Below are positions 51,952 through 61,685 of a stretch of DNA of 64,000 bases, piece by piece. The translations under genes and the position numbers were made by a program. The stretch's first letter is position 1. Each line of letters begins with the position of its first letter. The notes beneath the pieces were generated by a model, which was given only the letters and a program-made list of their open reading frames with translations, did not search any database and had not been told where the DNA came from. Origin of the DNA: Phaeodactylibacter sp. (GTDB taxonomy: Bacteria > Bacteroidota > Bacteroidia > Chitinophagales > Saprospiraceae); NCBI RefSeq assembly GCF_022763345.1, contig NZ_JALEGS010000085.1, positions 1-64,000 on the forward strand, read 5' to 3'.

Positions 51952-52524
51952 TTACAACTCCCGCCACTCCAGCCCCTCCCGTTCTGCCGTTTTCTTCAGG
52001 TAGCTGCTGTTGCGGATGAACTGCCCAAGGCGCTCCATTTCACCTTCAAAATCGAGGCGGATATCGTCGTGCATTTTCGACAACAGCTTTTGCAGTTTCA
52101 GGGCCCGTTTGACCACATAATTGGAGAAAGTGCGCGCCTTGGCCGCCGGGAACTGATCGAGCAGTCCGTCTATGCCTTCCAGAGCCAGATTGAGCATCAG
52201 CAGGTTGAGCTCGATCTCCCCGTACTTGTCTTTGGTCGCCTTCACATGCCGGTTGATGTCACCGCTGATGGCGCGCAGGTCAAGCAGCAAAAAGCCCGGC
52301 GAGTAGAAAGCCCGGATGGCGTAGGTCACATCCCGCTCGATGCTGATGGCGAGTTCGCTGCGTCTCTCCTCCCGGCTGCCAGCCCCTTCCAGCAGCTCGA
52401 AGGTCAGGCGATTGACCAGGGCTTCCTCTTTGGCGATAAGGCGGAAGAGCAGCTTGTCTTTTTCCTTGTCGGGCATTTTAGAAATCGCGGCTTTGAGTTC
52501 GTCCGGTAGTTTTTGCCTGGGCAT
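51952..52524 (-). CDS. Helical conserved hypothetical protein upstream of the HNH gene
   Basis: This 190-residue, mostly helical, charged protein starts MPRQKLPDELKAAISKMPDK and has no membrane segment or catalytic motif I recognise. It lies 12 nt upstream of the HNH gene, in the same direction, so it could be co-transcribed. Because I associate this kind of protein with Bacteroidota housekeeping regions, its link to restriction is uncertain. Confidence 0.6.
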   Translation of the reverse strand: MPRQKLPDELKAAISKMPDKEKDKLLFRLIAKEEALVNRLTFELLEGAGSREERRSELAISIERDVTYAIRAFYSPGFLLLDLRAISGDINRHVKATKDKYGEIELNLLMLNLALEGIDGLLDQFPAAKARTFSNYVVKRALKLQKLLSKMHDDIRLDFEGEMERLGQFIRNSSYLKKTAEREGLEWREL

Positions 52525-52612
52525 TTATCTGGTTTTTTCCCAAAATAAGGAACATCACCTGTTCCCAAAAGCCAAAGTGGCATTTATCACTGAAACTCTT
52601 TTCGGGCCCTTT

Positions 52613-52620
52613 TACCTTTG
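52613..52620 (+). promoter_or_regulatory. -7 promoter element of the thioredoxin gene
   Basis: TACCTTTG matches TAnnTTTG exactly and lies 19 nt before the thioredoxin start codon. No clear -33 element is visible, and the 5' leader would be very short. Confidence 0.45.
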
Positions 52621-52639
52621 CCCAAAATGTAGAACGATT

Positions 52640-53011
52640 ATGCCACGACAAGTCAACCGTAAAACCTTCCGCCCTCTGGTCCTAAATGCCGAAACGCCCG
52701 TTGTTGTTGATGTCTGGGCGGATTGGTGTGGCCCCTGCCATGCCCTGTCCCCCAATTTTGCTGCCGCCGCTGAAGAAGCTGGTGACAACGCCCGTTTCGT
52801 CAAGCTCGATGCCGAAAAGAACCAGAAACTGGTCAAGCAGTATCAGGTCCGCAGCCTGCCCACGATTCTGTACTTTAAGGATGGGGAAGTGGTCGACCGC
52901 AGCACCGGTGTGGTGTCCAAAGGGGCTATCCTTAAGCGGTTGCGCCCCCTTTTGCCGGAAGGTGCAGAGGGCGAGGTCAAAGGCGGAGCCTGGTGGAAGT
53001 TTTGGGAGTAG
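52640..53011 (+). CDS. Thioredoxin
   Basis: The ATG at 52640 gives 123 residues, a normal thioredoxin length; an upstream extension of the frame runs over the promoter. The active site is WADWCGPCHAL near residue 33, and the cis-Pro loop is VRSLPTILYF. It reduces disulfides in the cytoplasm and could serve the class I ribonucleotide reductase, though it is a separate transcription unit. It converges on the ZIP transporter gene with a 4-nt gap. Confidence 0.93.
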   Translation: MPRQVNRKTFRPLVLNAETPVVVDVWADWCGPCHALSPNFAAAAEEAGDNARFVKLDAEKNQKLVKQYQVRSLPTILYFKDGEVVDRSTGVVSKGAILKRLRPLLPEGAEGEVKGGAWWKFWE

Positions 53012-53015
53012 GCGC

Positions 53016-53840
53016 TCAGCCCAGCGCCACATCCAAACTCATCATCAGCGTAAAGCCTGCCAGGGTGGCAATGGTTGCCAGGTCGGTATTGCCCGCTTGC
53101 TGTGATTCCGGGATAAGCTCTTCCACCACCACAAAAATCATAGCCCCCGCGGCAAAGCTCAGCGCATAGGGCAGGATGGGCTGCATCATCATCACCGCTG
53201 CCGCCCCAACGATGCCGGCAACAGGCTCCACAGCCCCCGACATCTGCCCGTACCAGAACGCCCGCCGCCGGGAAAAACCCTCCCGCCTCAGCGGCACAGA
53301 TACCGCCGTCCCTTCCGGAAAATTTTGCAGCCCTATGCCTACGGCCAGTGCCACCGCTGCCCCAATGGAAGCCGATGGCAGCCCATGGGCCACCGCACCA
53401 AAGGCAACACCCACCGCCAGCCCTTCCGGGATATTATGCAGCGTGATAGCGAGTACCAGTAGCACGCTACGCCTCCAGTTGGTTGATATTCCTTCGGCCT
53501 GATCCATCTTCAGGCCCGGGTGCAGGTGGGGCAGCACTTTGTCCACACCTGCCATGAACAACCCACCGCCCATGAAACCCAGTGCAGCGGGTAGCCAGTT
53601 GGGCAAAGTACTCACCCGCTCGCTCAGGTCGATGGCCGGAGCCAGCAGTGACCAGAAACTGGCGGCAATCATTACCCCCGCCGCGAAGCCTAACATCGCA
53701 TCCAGTACCTCCTGTCGGATTTGCCGGAAAAAGAAAACCACCGCTGCGCCCAGAGCCGTCACTCCCCAGGTGAATAAGGTGGTCAACAAAGCTTGTGTAA
53801 CCGGATGATAATTTCCCAGGGCGGATAAAATGGCGTCCAT
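53016..53840 (-). CDS. ZIP-family divalent metal transporter
   Basis: This 274-residue protein has eight hydrophobic segments. The ZIP signature is intact: HNIPEGLAVG in segment IV and QNFPEGTAVS in segment V, which form the binuclear metal site. The first segments and loop (HLHPGLKM) resemble ZupT/GufA-type transporters. It imports zinc or another divalent ion across the inner membrane. Exact selectivity cannot be read from sequence. Confidence 0.92.
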   Translation of the reverse strand: MDAILSALGNYHPVTQALLTTLFTWGVTALGAAVVFFFRQIRQEVLDAMLGFAAGVMIAASFWSLLAPAIDLSERVSTLPNWLPAALGFMGGGLFMAGVDKVLPHLHPGLKMDQAEGISTNWRRSVLLVLAITLHNIPEGLAVGVAFGAVAHGLPSASIGAAVALAVGIGLQNFPEGTAVSVPLRREGFSRRRAFWYGQMSGAVEPVAGIVGAAAVMMMQPILPYALSFAAGAMIFVVVEELIPESQQAGNTDLATIATLAGFTLMMSLDVALG

Positions 53841-53994
53841 TCTCTTGTTGTTTATGGTTGCTCAAAAGTAAAACATAACCCACTTAATCCCGGGCAAAGT
53901 GACAATGATCACTCATCCCCACTGACAATATTCATTTAAAAACCAACTGTAAACCTGGAATTTTAGGGCACCAATTTAATTAAAACCTAGTGCC

Positions 53995-54375
53995 ATGCGC
54001 CAGCAAAATGCTGATCTACTCATTCAGGAAGCTGACCAGCTCCTTGAATTCGCCAGCCACGAAATTGAACGGGCAGAGGAAGACGTTGCCACCCATGCCG
54101 TCTGTTTCAACTCCCGCCAATCCATTGTCAATTACTTGTCTTCCTACCTGCAAAAACATGGTAGCGAGCTCCCCGAGCCCATGACGATGGCAGGCTTGTT
54201 GGACAAGTGCCGCGATATCGACGGCCGCTTCAACCTCATCGACATTTCCGATATCGGCTGCAAGCACGATGCAGAGGATGAAGCCTACTGTATGGATGTC
54301 AAAAAAGTGGCTGACTGCCTGCGTATTGCCAAACAGACCCGCGCCATCGCTATTGATGAGGCGCCCGCCTACTAA
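53995..54375 (+). CDS. Small protein coupled to the PFOR gene
   Basis: This 126-residue protein is helical and acidic, with an N-terminal part (LLIQEADQLLEFASHEIERA and NSRQSIVNYLSSYLQKHG) that recalls HEPN-type helical domains, and a C-terminal region with two Cys (IGCKHDAEDEAYCMDV). Its stop is 11 nt before the PFOR start, so the two are co-transcribed. It may be a regulator or assembly partner of PFOR. No established family member is known to me. Confidence 0.55.
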   Translation: MRQQNADLLIQEADQLLEFASHEIERAEEDVATHAVCFNSRQSIVNYLSSYLQKHGSELPEPMTMAGLLDKCRDIDGRFNLIDISDIGCKHDAEDEAYCMDVKKVADCLRIAKQTRAIAIDEAPAY

Positions 54376-54386
54376 AAAAATCCACC

Positions 54387-57300
54387 ATGAAGAAGCAAAC
54401 CGAGCCCGCCAAGTATCCGGGCACTCGGGTAGCAATGGACGGGAACACCGCTGCGATAATGTGCGAGCGGGAGTCCTCCGACGCTGCCGGTGCCTATCCG
54501 ATTACCCCCTCCACTCAAATGGGCGAGTATTGGGCCGACGCGGCCGCCAAAGGCCACCTCAATATCTCCGACCGGCCCCTCATTTTTATCGAGCCGGAAG
54601 GCGAACACGCTGCTGCGGCGGTCACCGCCGGCCTGTCTATGACGGGCCTGCGCGCTGCCAATTTCTCCTCCGGGCAGGGCATCGCCTACATGCACGAATC
54701 CCTCTACGCGGCGGTGGGCAAGCGCCTGACGTACGTGCTGAATATCGGCGCACGGGCTATGACCAAGTCCACCCTTAACGTACACGCGGGCCACGACGAT
54801 TACCACGCCGTGGACGATACCGGCTTCTTCCAGCTGTTTGCCAAAAAGGCGCAACACGTGGCTGACCTCAATATCATCGCGCACCGCATCGCGGAACTGG
54901 CACTCACACCGGGCATTGTGGCGCAGGACGGCTTCCTGACCACCCACCTCATTGAGTCCATGACGCTTCCCGAGCGCGAGCTCATCAAAGAATACCTCGG
55001 CCGGCCCGATGACATCATCAAAACGCCGACCGAAGCCCAACGCATTATTTACGGGGACACCCGCCGCCGCATACCCGAGCTCTGGGATGTGGATAATCCG
55101 GTCATGGCGGGCATCGTGCAGAATCAGGACAGCTACATGCAGTCCGTTGCGGCACAGCGCCCCTTCTTCTTCGATCACATCAGGCAGCTCACCGAGCAGG
55201 CTATGGACGAGTATTATCAGCTCACCGGCCGCCGCTACGAGCGCGTGATGACGTATAAGGTGGAAGATGCCGACTACCTCATCCTCGGGCAGGGCAGCGT
55301 GGTACCGAGTGCCGAAGTGGTAGCCGACTACCTGCGTGAAACCCGCGGGCTGAAGGTCGGCGTGGTCGACCTCGTGATGTTCCGCCCCTTCCCGGCTGAC
55401 CTGCTGGGCAAAATCCTCAAAGGCAAGAAAGGCGTTGCTATCCTTGAGCGCCTCGATCAGCCGCTGGCCGCCGACCTGCCGCTCATGCGGGAAGTACGTG
55501 CGAGCCTGACCAAGTGCCTGGAAAACGGCAACTACAAAGACAACCGCCCCTATCCGGAGCTGGAAGCGTACCGACCGGGCGATATGCCGCCCCTGTACTC
55601 CGGTTCCTTTGGTATGGGCAGCCGCGACCTACAGCCGGAAGGCATTATCGGTGCGGTAGAGAATATGCTGCCTACGGGCAAAAAGAAAAAGCAGTTTTAC
55701 CTGTCTATCGACTTCATCCGCGATGTACCCTTTACGCCCAAGCAGCGGGCTTATCAGGAATCCATTCAGGAAGCCTACCCGCATGTGAAGGAACTATCGG
55801 TGAGGGGTTCTGAAAACCCGAATCTCATGCCGAAGGGGGCCGTGACGGTCCGTTTCCACTCCATCGGTGGCTGGGGCGCGATTACCACAGGTAAGAACCT
55901 GGCAATGACCCTGTTCGACCTGCTCGGGTACGATATCAAAGCCAATCCCAAGTATGGTTCTGAAAAGAAAGGACAGCCGACGACTTACTATCTGTCTGCT
56001 GCTCCGGAGCCCATCCGTGTCAACTGTGAGTACGTATACGTGGATGTGGTGCTTTCACCGGATCCCAACGTCTTCAAGCACACCAACGCACTGGCGGGCC
56101 TGAAGAAAGGCGGCACCTTTATTATACAGAGCGACAAGAGCAGCCCGGCGGAAGTCTGGGCCGATATCCCCAAGCCGTATCAGAAGATCATCGTGGATAA
56201 TAACATCCGCCTGTTCTACATCGATGGCTTCAAAATTGCCCGCGAGGAAGCAACCGATCCCGAACTGCAACTCCGCATGCAGGGTATCGCTTTCCAAGGT
56301 GCCTTCTTCGCCGCTTCTCCGCTTATGGAGAAAGCCAACCTGACCGAAGACAGCCTGCTCAAGGCCATTGAAGATCAGGTGCAGTCGAAATTTGGCAGTA
56401 AAGGGCAGCGCGTGGTGGATGACAACATGCGCGTGGTACGCCGTGGCTTTGACGAAGTCGGCGAGGTGACGGACAAGGTCGTTGGCGCCGGGCACGATGC
56501 CAAAGCGAATGCTGTCAAGCCGATCCCGCTTCCCGCTATGCTCAAGGATACGCCACAAAGTGCATCCAAGCTGAGCGATATCCACCGCTTCTGGGAGCAG
56601 ACGGGCAGCTTCTACCAGCAGGGCAGTGGCAATGATAATCTCACCGATCCCTTTATCGGGCTGAGTGTGATGCCTGCGGCCTCCTCTTTGTTCCGCGATA
56701 TGACCGGTATCCGGTTCAATCATCCGGAATGGATTGCCGAGAACTGCACCGCCTGCGGCAAATGCTACACCATCTGTCCGGACACAGCACTGCCAGGATT
56801 GGTTTCCAAACTGTCTGATGTGCTCGACACCGTTGTGCAGCGCGTGAAAAACAACCACGGCAAGCTCAATTACCTACCGAAAGCGGTCCGTCAGATGGAG
56901 CCGGAAATCCGCGCCTTGTTCAACGAGGGCGATGACCGGGCCAAGGTCAACACCATGATCCGTGAGGTGGTCGACAAAACCGTTCGCGAAAGCGGCAACA
57001 CCAACGGCATGGCGCAGGAATTTGACTGGTTCCTTGAGGAATTGGGCGACTTCCAGTTTGCGCTCACCCGCCCGTACTACGACCTGAAAGAAAAGCAACA
57101 AGCCGGCAGCGGCGGCCTGTTCAGCATTACCCTGAACCCGACCACCTGCAAGGGCTGTATGGAATGTATCGAAGTCTGCGATGACGACGCCCTGCGCCCC
57201 ATCACACAGACCGAAGACTCCGTAGCTACCCTGCGGCAGAACTGGGACCTCTGGACCGACCTGCCCAACACGCCGGAAGAATACAACCGCATTGACGATC

Positions 57301-59315
57301 TGGAAGAAAAGATCGGCCCGCTGGAGACCCTCCTCCTCAACAAGGATGCCTATCAAAACTTCGCAAGTGGCGATGGCGCCTGCCTGGGCTGTTCTGAAAA
57401 GTCAGTTGTACACATCTTTACCGCTACCGTAGAGGCGCTCATGCAGCCACGCATCAGGCAGCACGTGACCCGCCTGACGGAGCTCATCAACCGCCTGGAG
57501 CAGCACATTCAGCAGAAGCTGTTCAGCACGGTGAATGTGAGCGACGCCGACCTGATGACGAAGATCGTTTCCGAAATGAGCAGTGGCGACCTGACCGTAT
57601 CCGGTATCGCCCGCCGTTTTGAGTCGGAAAAAGGCACACAGCCGATCGACCAGGAATGGCTGCGCGAAGTCTCCCAGCTGCTGGCCAAACTGAAGAACCT
57701 AAAGTGGAAATACACAGATGGCCTGACCGGCAAGGGGCGTACCAATATGGGCATGCTCAATTCCACCGGCTGTACCTCTGTATGGGGCAGTACCTACCCG
57801 TACAACCCCTACCCATTTCCATGGGCCAACCACCTCTTCCAGGATTCCCCGTCAATGGCGATGGGCGTCTTTGAGGGGCATATGGCCAAAATGGCAGAGG
57901 GCTTCAAAACCATCCGCAAGGCCGAGCTGATGCTCGATGGCAAATACGACCCGAGCGAGCACGATTCCTTCCTCACCTACTTCAACTGGCAACAGTTTAC
58001 CGATGAGGAATGGCTGCTTTGCCCACCGGTAGTCGCCCTGGGCGGTGATGGTGCCATGTACGACATCGGCTTCCAAAACCTCTCCCGCCTGATGGCCTCC
58101 GGCAAGCCGATCAAGGTCATCGTGGTGGATACGCAGGTGTACTCCAATACCGGAGGTCAGGCCTGTACTTCGGGCTTCATCGGCCAGGTATCCGATATGG
58201 CGCAGTACGGCAAAGTCTGGAAAGGTAAGCCGGAGCCGCGTAAGGAAATCGGGCTGATCGCTATGGCCCACCGCAACACCTACGTGATGCAGGGTACCCT
58301 GTCGAACACCAGCCATATGATCGAAGGCTTCATCGACGGCCTGATGGCGAAGCGCCCGGCTTTGTTCAACCTGTACACCACCTGTCAGCCGGAGCACGGC
58401 GTAGCCGACGACCTCGGCGCGCATCAGGCGAAGCTGGCGGTAGAATCCCGGGCTTATCCGGTATTCAGGTACAATCCGGATCTGGGTGTGAAGCCGGAAG
58501 AGGCATTCGACCTCAGCGGCAACCCGGACCTGCACAGCAACTGGCCCACTTATCAGCTCAAGTACCAGGAAAATGGCCGTGAGAAGAGCATGGAAGTGGC
58601 GATGACTTTCGCCGACTTTGCCCTTACTGAGGCACGCTTCCGCAAACACTTCCGTAAAGTGCCGCGCGAAGCCTGGAACGACAATATGGTCGTCCTGACC
58701 GATTTCCTCGAAATGAGCGCCGAAGAACGGGAAGGCAAATTCCCATTCATCTGGACGGTGGACCAAAGGCAGCACCTTACCCGGGTGCTCGTGGCAGAAA
58801 CCATCGTAGCTTCCTGTGAGGAACGCCGCGACTTCTGGATCATGCTGCGCGCTATCGCCGGAGTGAAGGAGGAGGTGGAAGCCGCTCCGGAAGACCTGGA
58901 AGGCAAGATCCGCAACGAGGTGGTCAGCAATATCGCCAAAGGGCTGATGAAGATGGCCGCCGGCGGCAAGTTCGATGAGCTGGGTGTAGATACCGCTGCG
59001 CTCAACTTCGATGCAGCACCTGTCACCAATGGCAGCGCAGCAGAAGCAGAGACCGCTGTAGCGACCGCCACAGGACAAGGGCCCTGGATAGAATCCGAAG
59101 AGTGCACGGCCTGTGACGAGTGCATCAAGATCAACTCGAAGGTATTTGCTTACAACAGCAATAATCAAGCTGAGATTAAAGATCCCAATGCCGGTTCCTA
59201 CGAGGACCTGGTGAAAGCAGCCGAGAAATGCACCGCGCAGGTCATCCACCCCGGCCTGCCCGCCAATCCGGAAGGACAGGAGAAATGGATCAAGCGAGGC
59301 GAAAAGTACAACTAA
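54387..59315 (+). CDS. nifJ: Giant pyruvate:ferredoxin (flavodoxin) oxidoreductase with a fused C-terminal ferredoxin
   Basis: This 1642-residue protein is about 450 residues longer than usual PFOR. Domain I (GAYPITPSTQMGEY, about residue 32), the gamma domain (GGWGAITTGKNLA, about 497), two 4Fe-4S motifs (CTACGKCYTICP about 785, CKGCMECIEVCD about 920) and the TPP domain (CLGCSEKS about 998, NSTGCTSVWGS about 1125, GGDGAMYDIG about 1218) are all present. Extra sequence lies between the cluster motifs and in a helical insertion at about 1005-1110. After an Ala/Thr-rich linker, residues 1565-1625 are a ferredoxin-like module (CTACDECIK, then KCTAQVIHPG). It oxidises pyruvate to acetyl-CoA and CO2 and passes electrons to ferredoxin. 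The rnfC start overlaps its stop. Confidence 0.92.
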   Translation: MKKQTEPAKYPGTRVAMDGNTAAIMCERESSDAAGAYPITPSTQMGEYWADAAAKGHLNISDRPLIFIEPEGEHAAAAVTAGLSMTGLRAANFSSGQGIAYMHESLYAAVGKRLTYVLNIGARAMTKSTLNVHAGHDDYHAVDDTGFFQLFAKKAQHVADLNIIAHRIAELALTPGIVAQDGFLTTHLIESMTLPERELIKEYLGRPDDIIKTPTEAQRIIYGDTRRRIPELWDVDNPVMAGIVQNQDSYMQSVAAQRPFFFDHIRQLTEQAMDEYYQLTGRRYERVMTYKVEDADYLILGQGSVVPSAEVVADYLRETRGLKVGVVDLVMFRPFPADLLGKILKGKKGVAILERLDQPLAADLPLMREVRASLTKCLENGNYKDNRPYPELEAYRPGDMPPLYSGSFGMGSRDLQPEGIIGAVENMLPTGKKKKQFYLSIDFIRDVPFTPKQRAYQESIQEAYPHVKELSVRGSENPNLMPKGAVTVRFHSIGGWGAITTGKNLAMTLFDLLGYDIKANPKYGSEKKGQPTTYYLSAAPEPIRVNCEYVYVDVVLSPDPNVFKHTNALAGLKKGGTFIIQSDKSSPAEVWADIPKPYQKIIVDNNIRLFYIDGFKIAREEATDPELQLRMQGIAFQGAFFAASPLMEKANLTEDSLLKAIEDQVQSKFGSKGQRVVDDNMRVVRRGFDEVGEVTDKVVGAGHDAKANAVKPIPLPAMLKDTPQSASKLSDIHRFWEQTGSFYQQGSGNDNLTDPFIGLSVMPAASSLFRDMTGIRFNHPEWIAENCTACGKCYTICPDTALPGLVSKLSDVLDTVVQRVKNNHGKLNYLPKAVRQMEPEIRALFNEGDDRAKVNTMIREVVDKTVRESGNTNGMAQEFDWFLEELGDFQFALTRPYYDLKEKQQAGSGGLFSITLNPTTCKGCMECIEVCDDDALRPITQTEDSVATLRQNWDLWTDLPNTPEEYNRIDDLEEKIGPLETLLLNKDAYQNFASGDGACLGCSEKSVVHIFTATVEALMQPRIRQHVTRLTELINRLEQHIQQKLFSTVNVSDADLMTKIVSEMSSGDLTVSGIARRFESEKGTQPIDQEWLREVSQLLAKLKNLKWKYTDGLTGKGRTNMGMLNSTGCTSVWGSTYPYNPYPFPWANHLFQDSPSMAMGVFEGHMAKMAEGFKTIRKAELMLDGKYDPSEHDSFLTYFNWQQFTDEEWLLCPPVVALGGDGAMYDIGFQNLSRLMASGKPIKVIVVDTQVYSNTGGQACTSGFIGQVSDMAQYGKVWKGKPEPRKEIGLIAMAHRNTYVMQGTLSNTSHMIEGFIDGLMAKRPALFNLYTTCQPEHGVADDLGAHQAKLAVESRAYPVFRYNPDLGVKPEEAFDLSGNPDLHSNWPTYQLKYQENGREKSMEVAMTFADFALTEARFRKHFRKVPREAWNDNMVVLTDFLEMSAEEREGKFPFIWTVDQRQHLTRVLVAETIVASCEERRDFWIMLRAIAGVKEEVEAAPEDLEGKIRNEVVSNIAKGLMKMAAGGKFDELGVDTAALNFDAAPVTNGSAAEAETAVATATGQGPWIESEECTACDECIKINSKVFAYNSNNQAEIKDPNAGSYEDLVKAAEKCTAQVIHPGLPANPEGQEKWIKRGEKYN

Positions 59316-60673
59316 TGGGGCTGTTTAATTTTAGAAATAGCACCTTTCGCCACGGCATCCACCCGCCGGAGCACAAGAGCGAGACCAATGGCCTGCCCAT
59401 CCGGCAGTTTGCCTTTGCGCCGCTGCTCGTACTGCCTGTATCGCAGCACATCGGTGCCCCTTCCAAAATCATAGTTCGGGAAGGGCAGGAAGTGATGCGC
59501 GGGCAGCTCCTGGCGGAAGCCGGTGGCTACGTTTCGGTACCGCTGCACGCGCCGGTCTCCGGCCGGGTACGCAAGATCGCGAACGTGCCTACGGCAAAAG
59601 GGGAAATGTCCCTGGGCATTTACCTGGAAGCCTTCCCTGCCTCCGGGCAGGAAGTGCTGGAAAGCGACGGGCTCGACTGGCAGGCCGCTACGCCGGAGGA
59701 CATCCTGCAAGGCATTCAGAATGCCGGTATTGTGGGCCTCGGCGGGGCGGCCTTCCCTACCCACGTCAAGCTGAAAGTGCCGGAAGGCAAGCAGTGTGAA
59801 GTACTGTTGCTCAACGGCATCGAATGCGAGCCTTACCTGACCACCGACCACCGCGTCATGCTGGAACAGGCGGAGGATATCTTCATGGGCATCCGCTACC
59901 TGCTGAAAGCCACCGGTGCGCCACGCGCCATTATTGGCATAGAAGCCAACAAAAAAGACGCCGCGGAGCACCTGTCCCGGAATATCCCGGAAGGGCTGCC
60001 CGTGACGGTGGAAGTCGTGCCGGTCAAGTACCCGCAGGGCTCTGAGAAAATGCTCATTACTTCGGTCATGGGCAGGGAAGTGCCCTCGGGCGGGCTGCCG
60101 ATTGATGTTGGTGCGGTAGTGGTGAATGTAGCGACTACGGCTGAGATCGGCCGGCTGTTGCCCCACGGGCGCGGCATACAGGAGCGGGTGGTAACCATCA
60201 CCGGGCCGGGCGTAAAAAAGAAAGGCAATTACCTTATCCCCGTTGGGACGCCCCTGCGCTTTGTACTGGAAGAAGTCGGCGTAGCGGATAACCTCAGCGA
60301 GGTCTACCTCGGTGGCCCGATGATGGGCATGGCGGTCTCCAACCTGGATATTTCCATCACCAAGGGGACTTCCGGTATTTTGGCCTTTACGGATAATGAA
60401 GTGCGCCGGGCGGACAAGGTCTACCCCTGCATTAAGTGCGGGGCTTGCGTAGACGCCTGTCCGATTTCCCTCAACCCGTCACAAATGGGCATACTGGCGA
60501 AGTTTGAAGCCTACGACGAGATGGCAGCCAATCACAACCTGATGGACTGCTTCGAGTGTGGCTCCTGCTCTTATGTCTGCCCGTCCAATATCCCGCTGGT
60601 GCAGTATTTCCGGATGTCGAAGGGCGTGGTCCGCAAGCGGGCGGCGGCCAAAAAGGAAGCAGCGAATGTTTAA
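59315..60673 (+). CDS. rnfC: Rnf electron-transport complex subunit C
   Basis: The ATG at 59315 shares bases with the PFOR stop (TAATG) and gives 452 residues; the frame is open upstream but only across PFOR. The N-terminal barrel-sandwich has HGIHPPEHK, then the NADH/FMN-binding GLGGAAFPTHVKL and NGIECEPYLTTDHR. The C-terminal part has two 4Fe-4S motifs, CIKCGACVDACPI and CFECGSCSYVCPSN. RnfC connects NAD to the membrane part of the ion-translocating ferredoxin:NAD oxidoreductase. It is tightly coupled to PFOR. Confidence 0.95.
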   Translation: MGLFNFRNSTFRHGIHPPEHKSETNGLPIRQFAFAPLLVLPVSQHIGAPSKIIVREGQEVMRGQLLAEAGGYVSVPLHAPVSGRVRKIANVPTAKGEMSLGIYLEAFPASGQEVLESDGLDWQAATPEDILQGIQNAGIVGLGGAAFPTHVKLKVPEGKQCEVLLLNGIECEPYLTTDHRVMLEQAEDIFMGIRYLLKATGAPRAIIGIEANKKDAAEHLSRNIPEGLPVTVEVVPVKYPQGSEKMLITSVMGREVPSGGLPIDVGAVVVNVATTAEIGRLLPHGRGIQERVVTITGPGVKKKGNYLIPVGTPLRFVLEEVGVADNLSEVYLGGPMMGMAVSNLDISITKGTSGILAFTDNEVRRADKVYPCIKCGACVDACPISLNPSQMGILAKFEAYDEMAANHNLMDCFECGSCSYVCPSNIPLVQYFRMSKGVVRKRAAAKKEAANV

Positions 60674-61685
60674 GCAGACCCTACATATCAGCACCTCTCC
60701 CCACCTCAAGCTGGGCGTCAGTACGGACGACATCATGCGCAATGTGGTGTGGGCGATGCTGCCGGCATCGGCTTTTGCGGTCTACGCCTTTGGGCTGAGC
60801 GTATTCCTTTTGCTCGTCACCTCTGTAGCGGCGGCCATTCTGACCGAGCACCTGCTTTGCCGCTGGTCGGGTAAGGAAAGCACGGTCAATGACTGGTCCG
60901 CAGCGATCACAGGCCTGCTTTTGGGCCTGACCCTGCCCCCGGCCTTCCCGCTGTGGATGGCCTTTGTGGGCAGTGTAATTGCGATTGCCCTCGGTAAATT
61001 TGCTTTCGGCGGATTGGGGTACAACACTTTCAATCCGGCGCTGGTCGGGCGTGCGGTACTGCAAGCGGCTTTCCCGGCAGCGATTACCACCTGGCATCCC
61101 GCTTTTCTGGAAGGGCGCTTTACGGATATTGCGAGTTCCACTTTGGCACTGCCTTTTATGGAGCCCACTTACGATGCGGTTTCCGGCGCGACACCGCTGT
61201 CGGCTTTCAAATTTGACGGAGTAGCGGCAGATTCAGCAGACCTTGCCCTCGGGCTGGTCAGCGGCTCGGCCGGCGAGACCTGCGCCTTGCTGATTGTGCT
61301 GGGTGGTATCTACCTCATCGCCCGCAATATGATGAACTGGCGCATACCGGTCTCCATCCTGCTGACGGTATATGTGCTCAGCGGCATCATGCACTGGGTG
61401 GATGCGGAGGCTTACCCTTCGCCGGTATTCATGCTGTTTTCCGGCGGATTGATGCTGGGGGCGGTATTCATGGCCACCGATATGGTCGCTTCCCCGCTTA
61501 CTGCAAAAGGCGTGGTGGTGTACGGTGTGCTGATTGGGCTGCTGGTGGTGGTCATCCGGCTCTGGGGCGGTTTGCCGGAAGGCGTGATGTACGCTATCCT
61601 GCTGGCTAATGCCGTATCGCCCCACATTGACAGCGCCCTGCAAAACCGCGTTTACGGAACGGTTAAAAAAGCCAAAGCGACATGA
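60666..61685 (+). CDS. rnfD: Rnf electron-transport complex subunit D
   Basis: The ATG at 60666 overlaps the rnfC stop by 8 nt and gives 339 residues; upstream in-frame codons lie inside rnfC. The protein is hydrophobic with several membrane helices and carries the covalent-FMN site SGATPLSAFK, where Thr accepts the flavin. GLLLGLTLPPAFPLWMAFVG is the family signature helix. It is part of the ion-pumping membrane core. Confidence 0.94.
   Translation: MFKQTLHISTSPHLKLGVSTDDIMRNVVWAMLPASAFAVYAFGLSVFLLLVTSVAAAILTEHLLCRWSGKESTVNDWSAAITGLLLGLTLPPAFPLWMAFVGSVIAIALGKFAFGGLGYNTFNPALVGRAVLQAAFPAAITTWHPAFLEGRFTDIASSTLALPFMEPTYDAVSGATPLSAFKFDGVAADSADLALGLVSGSAGETCALLIVLGGIYLIARNMMNWRIPVSILLTVYVLSGIMHWVDAEAYPSPVFMLFSGGLMLGAVFMATDMVASPLTAKGVVVYGVLIGLLVVVIRLWGGLPEGVMYAILLANAVSPHIDSALQNRVYGTVKKAKAT

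Noticed and set aside
57852..59249. 465-codon minus-strand frame inside the PFOR gene.
   Set aside because: Antisense shadow of a motif-complete gene, with no recognisable protein features.
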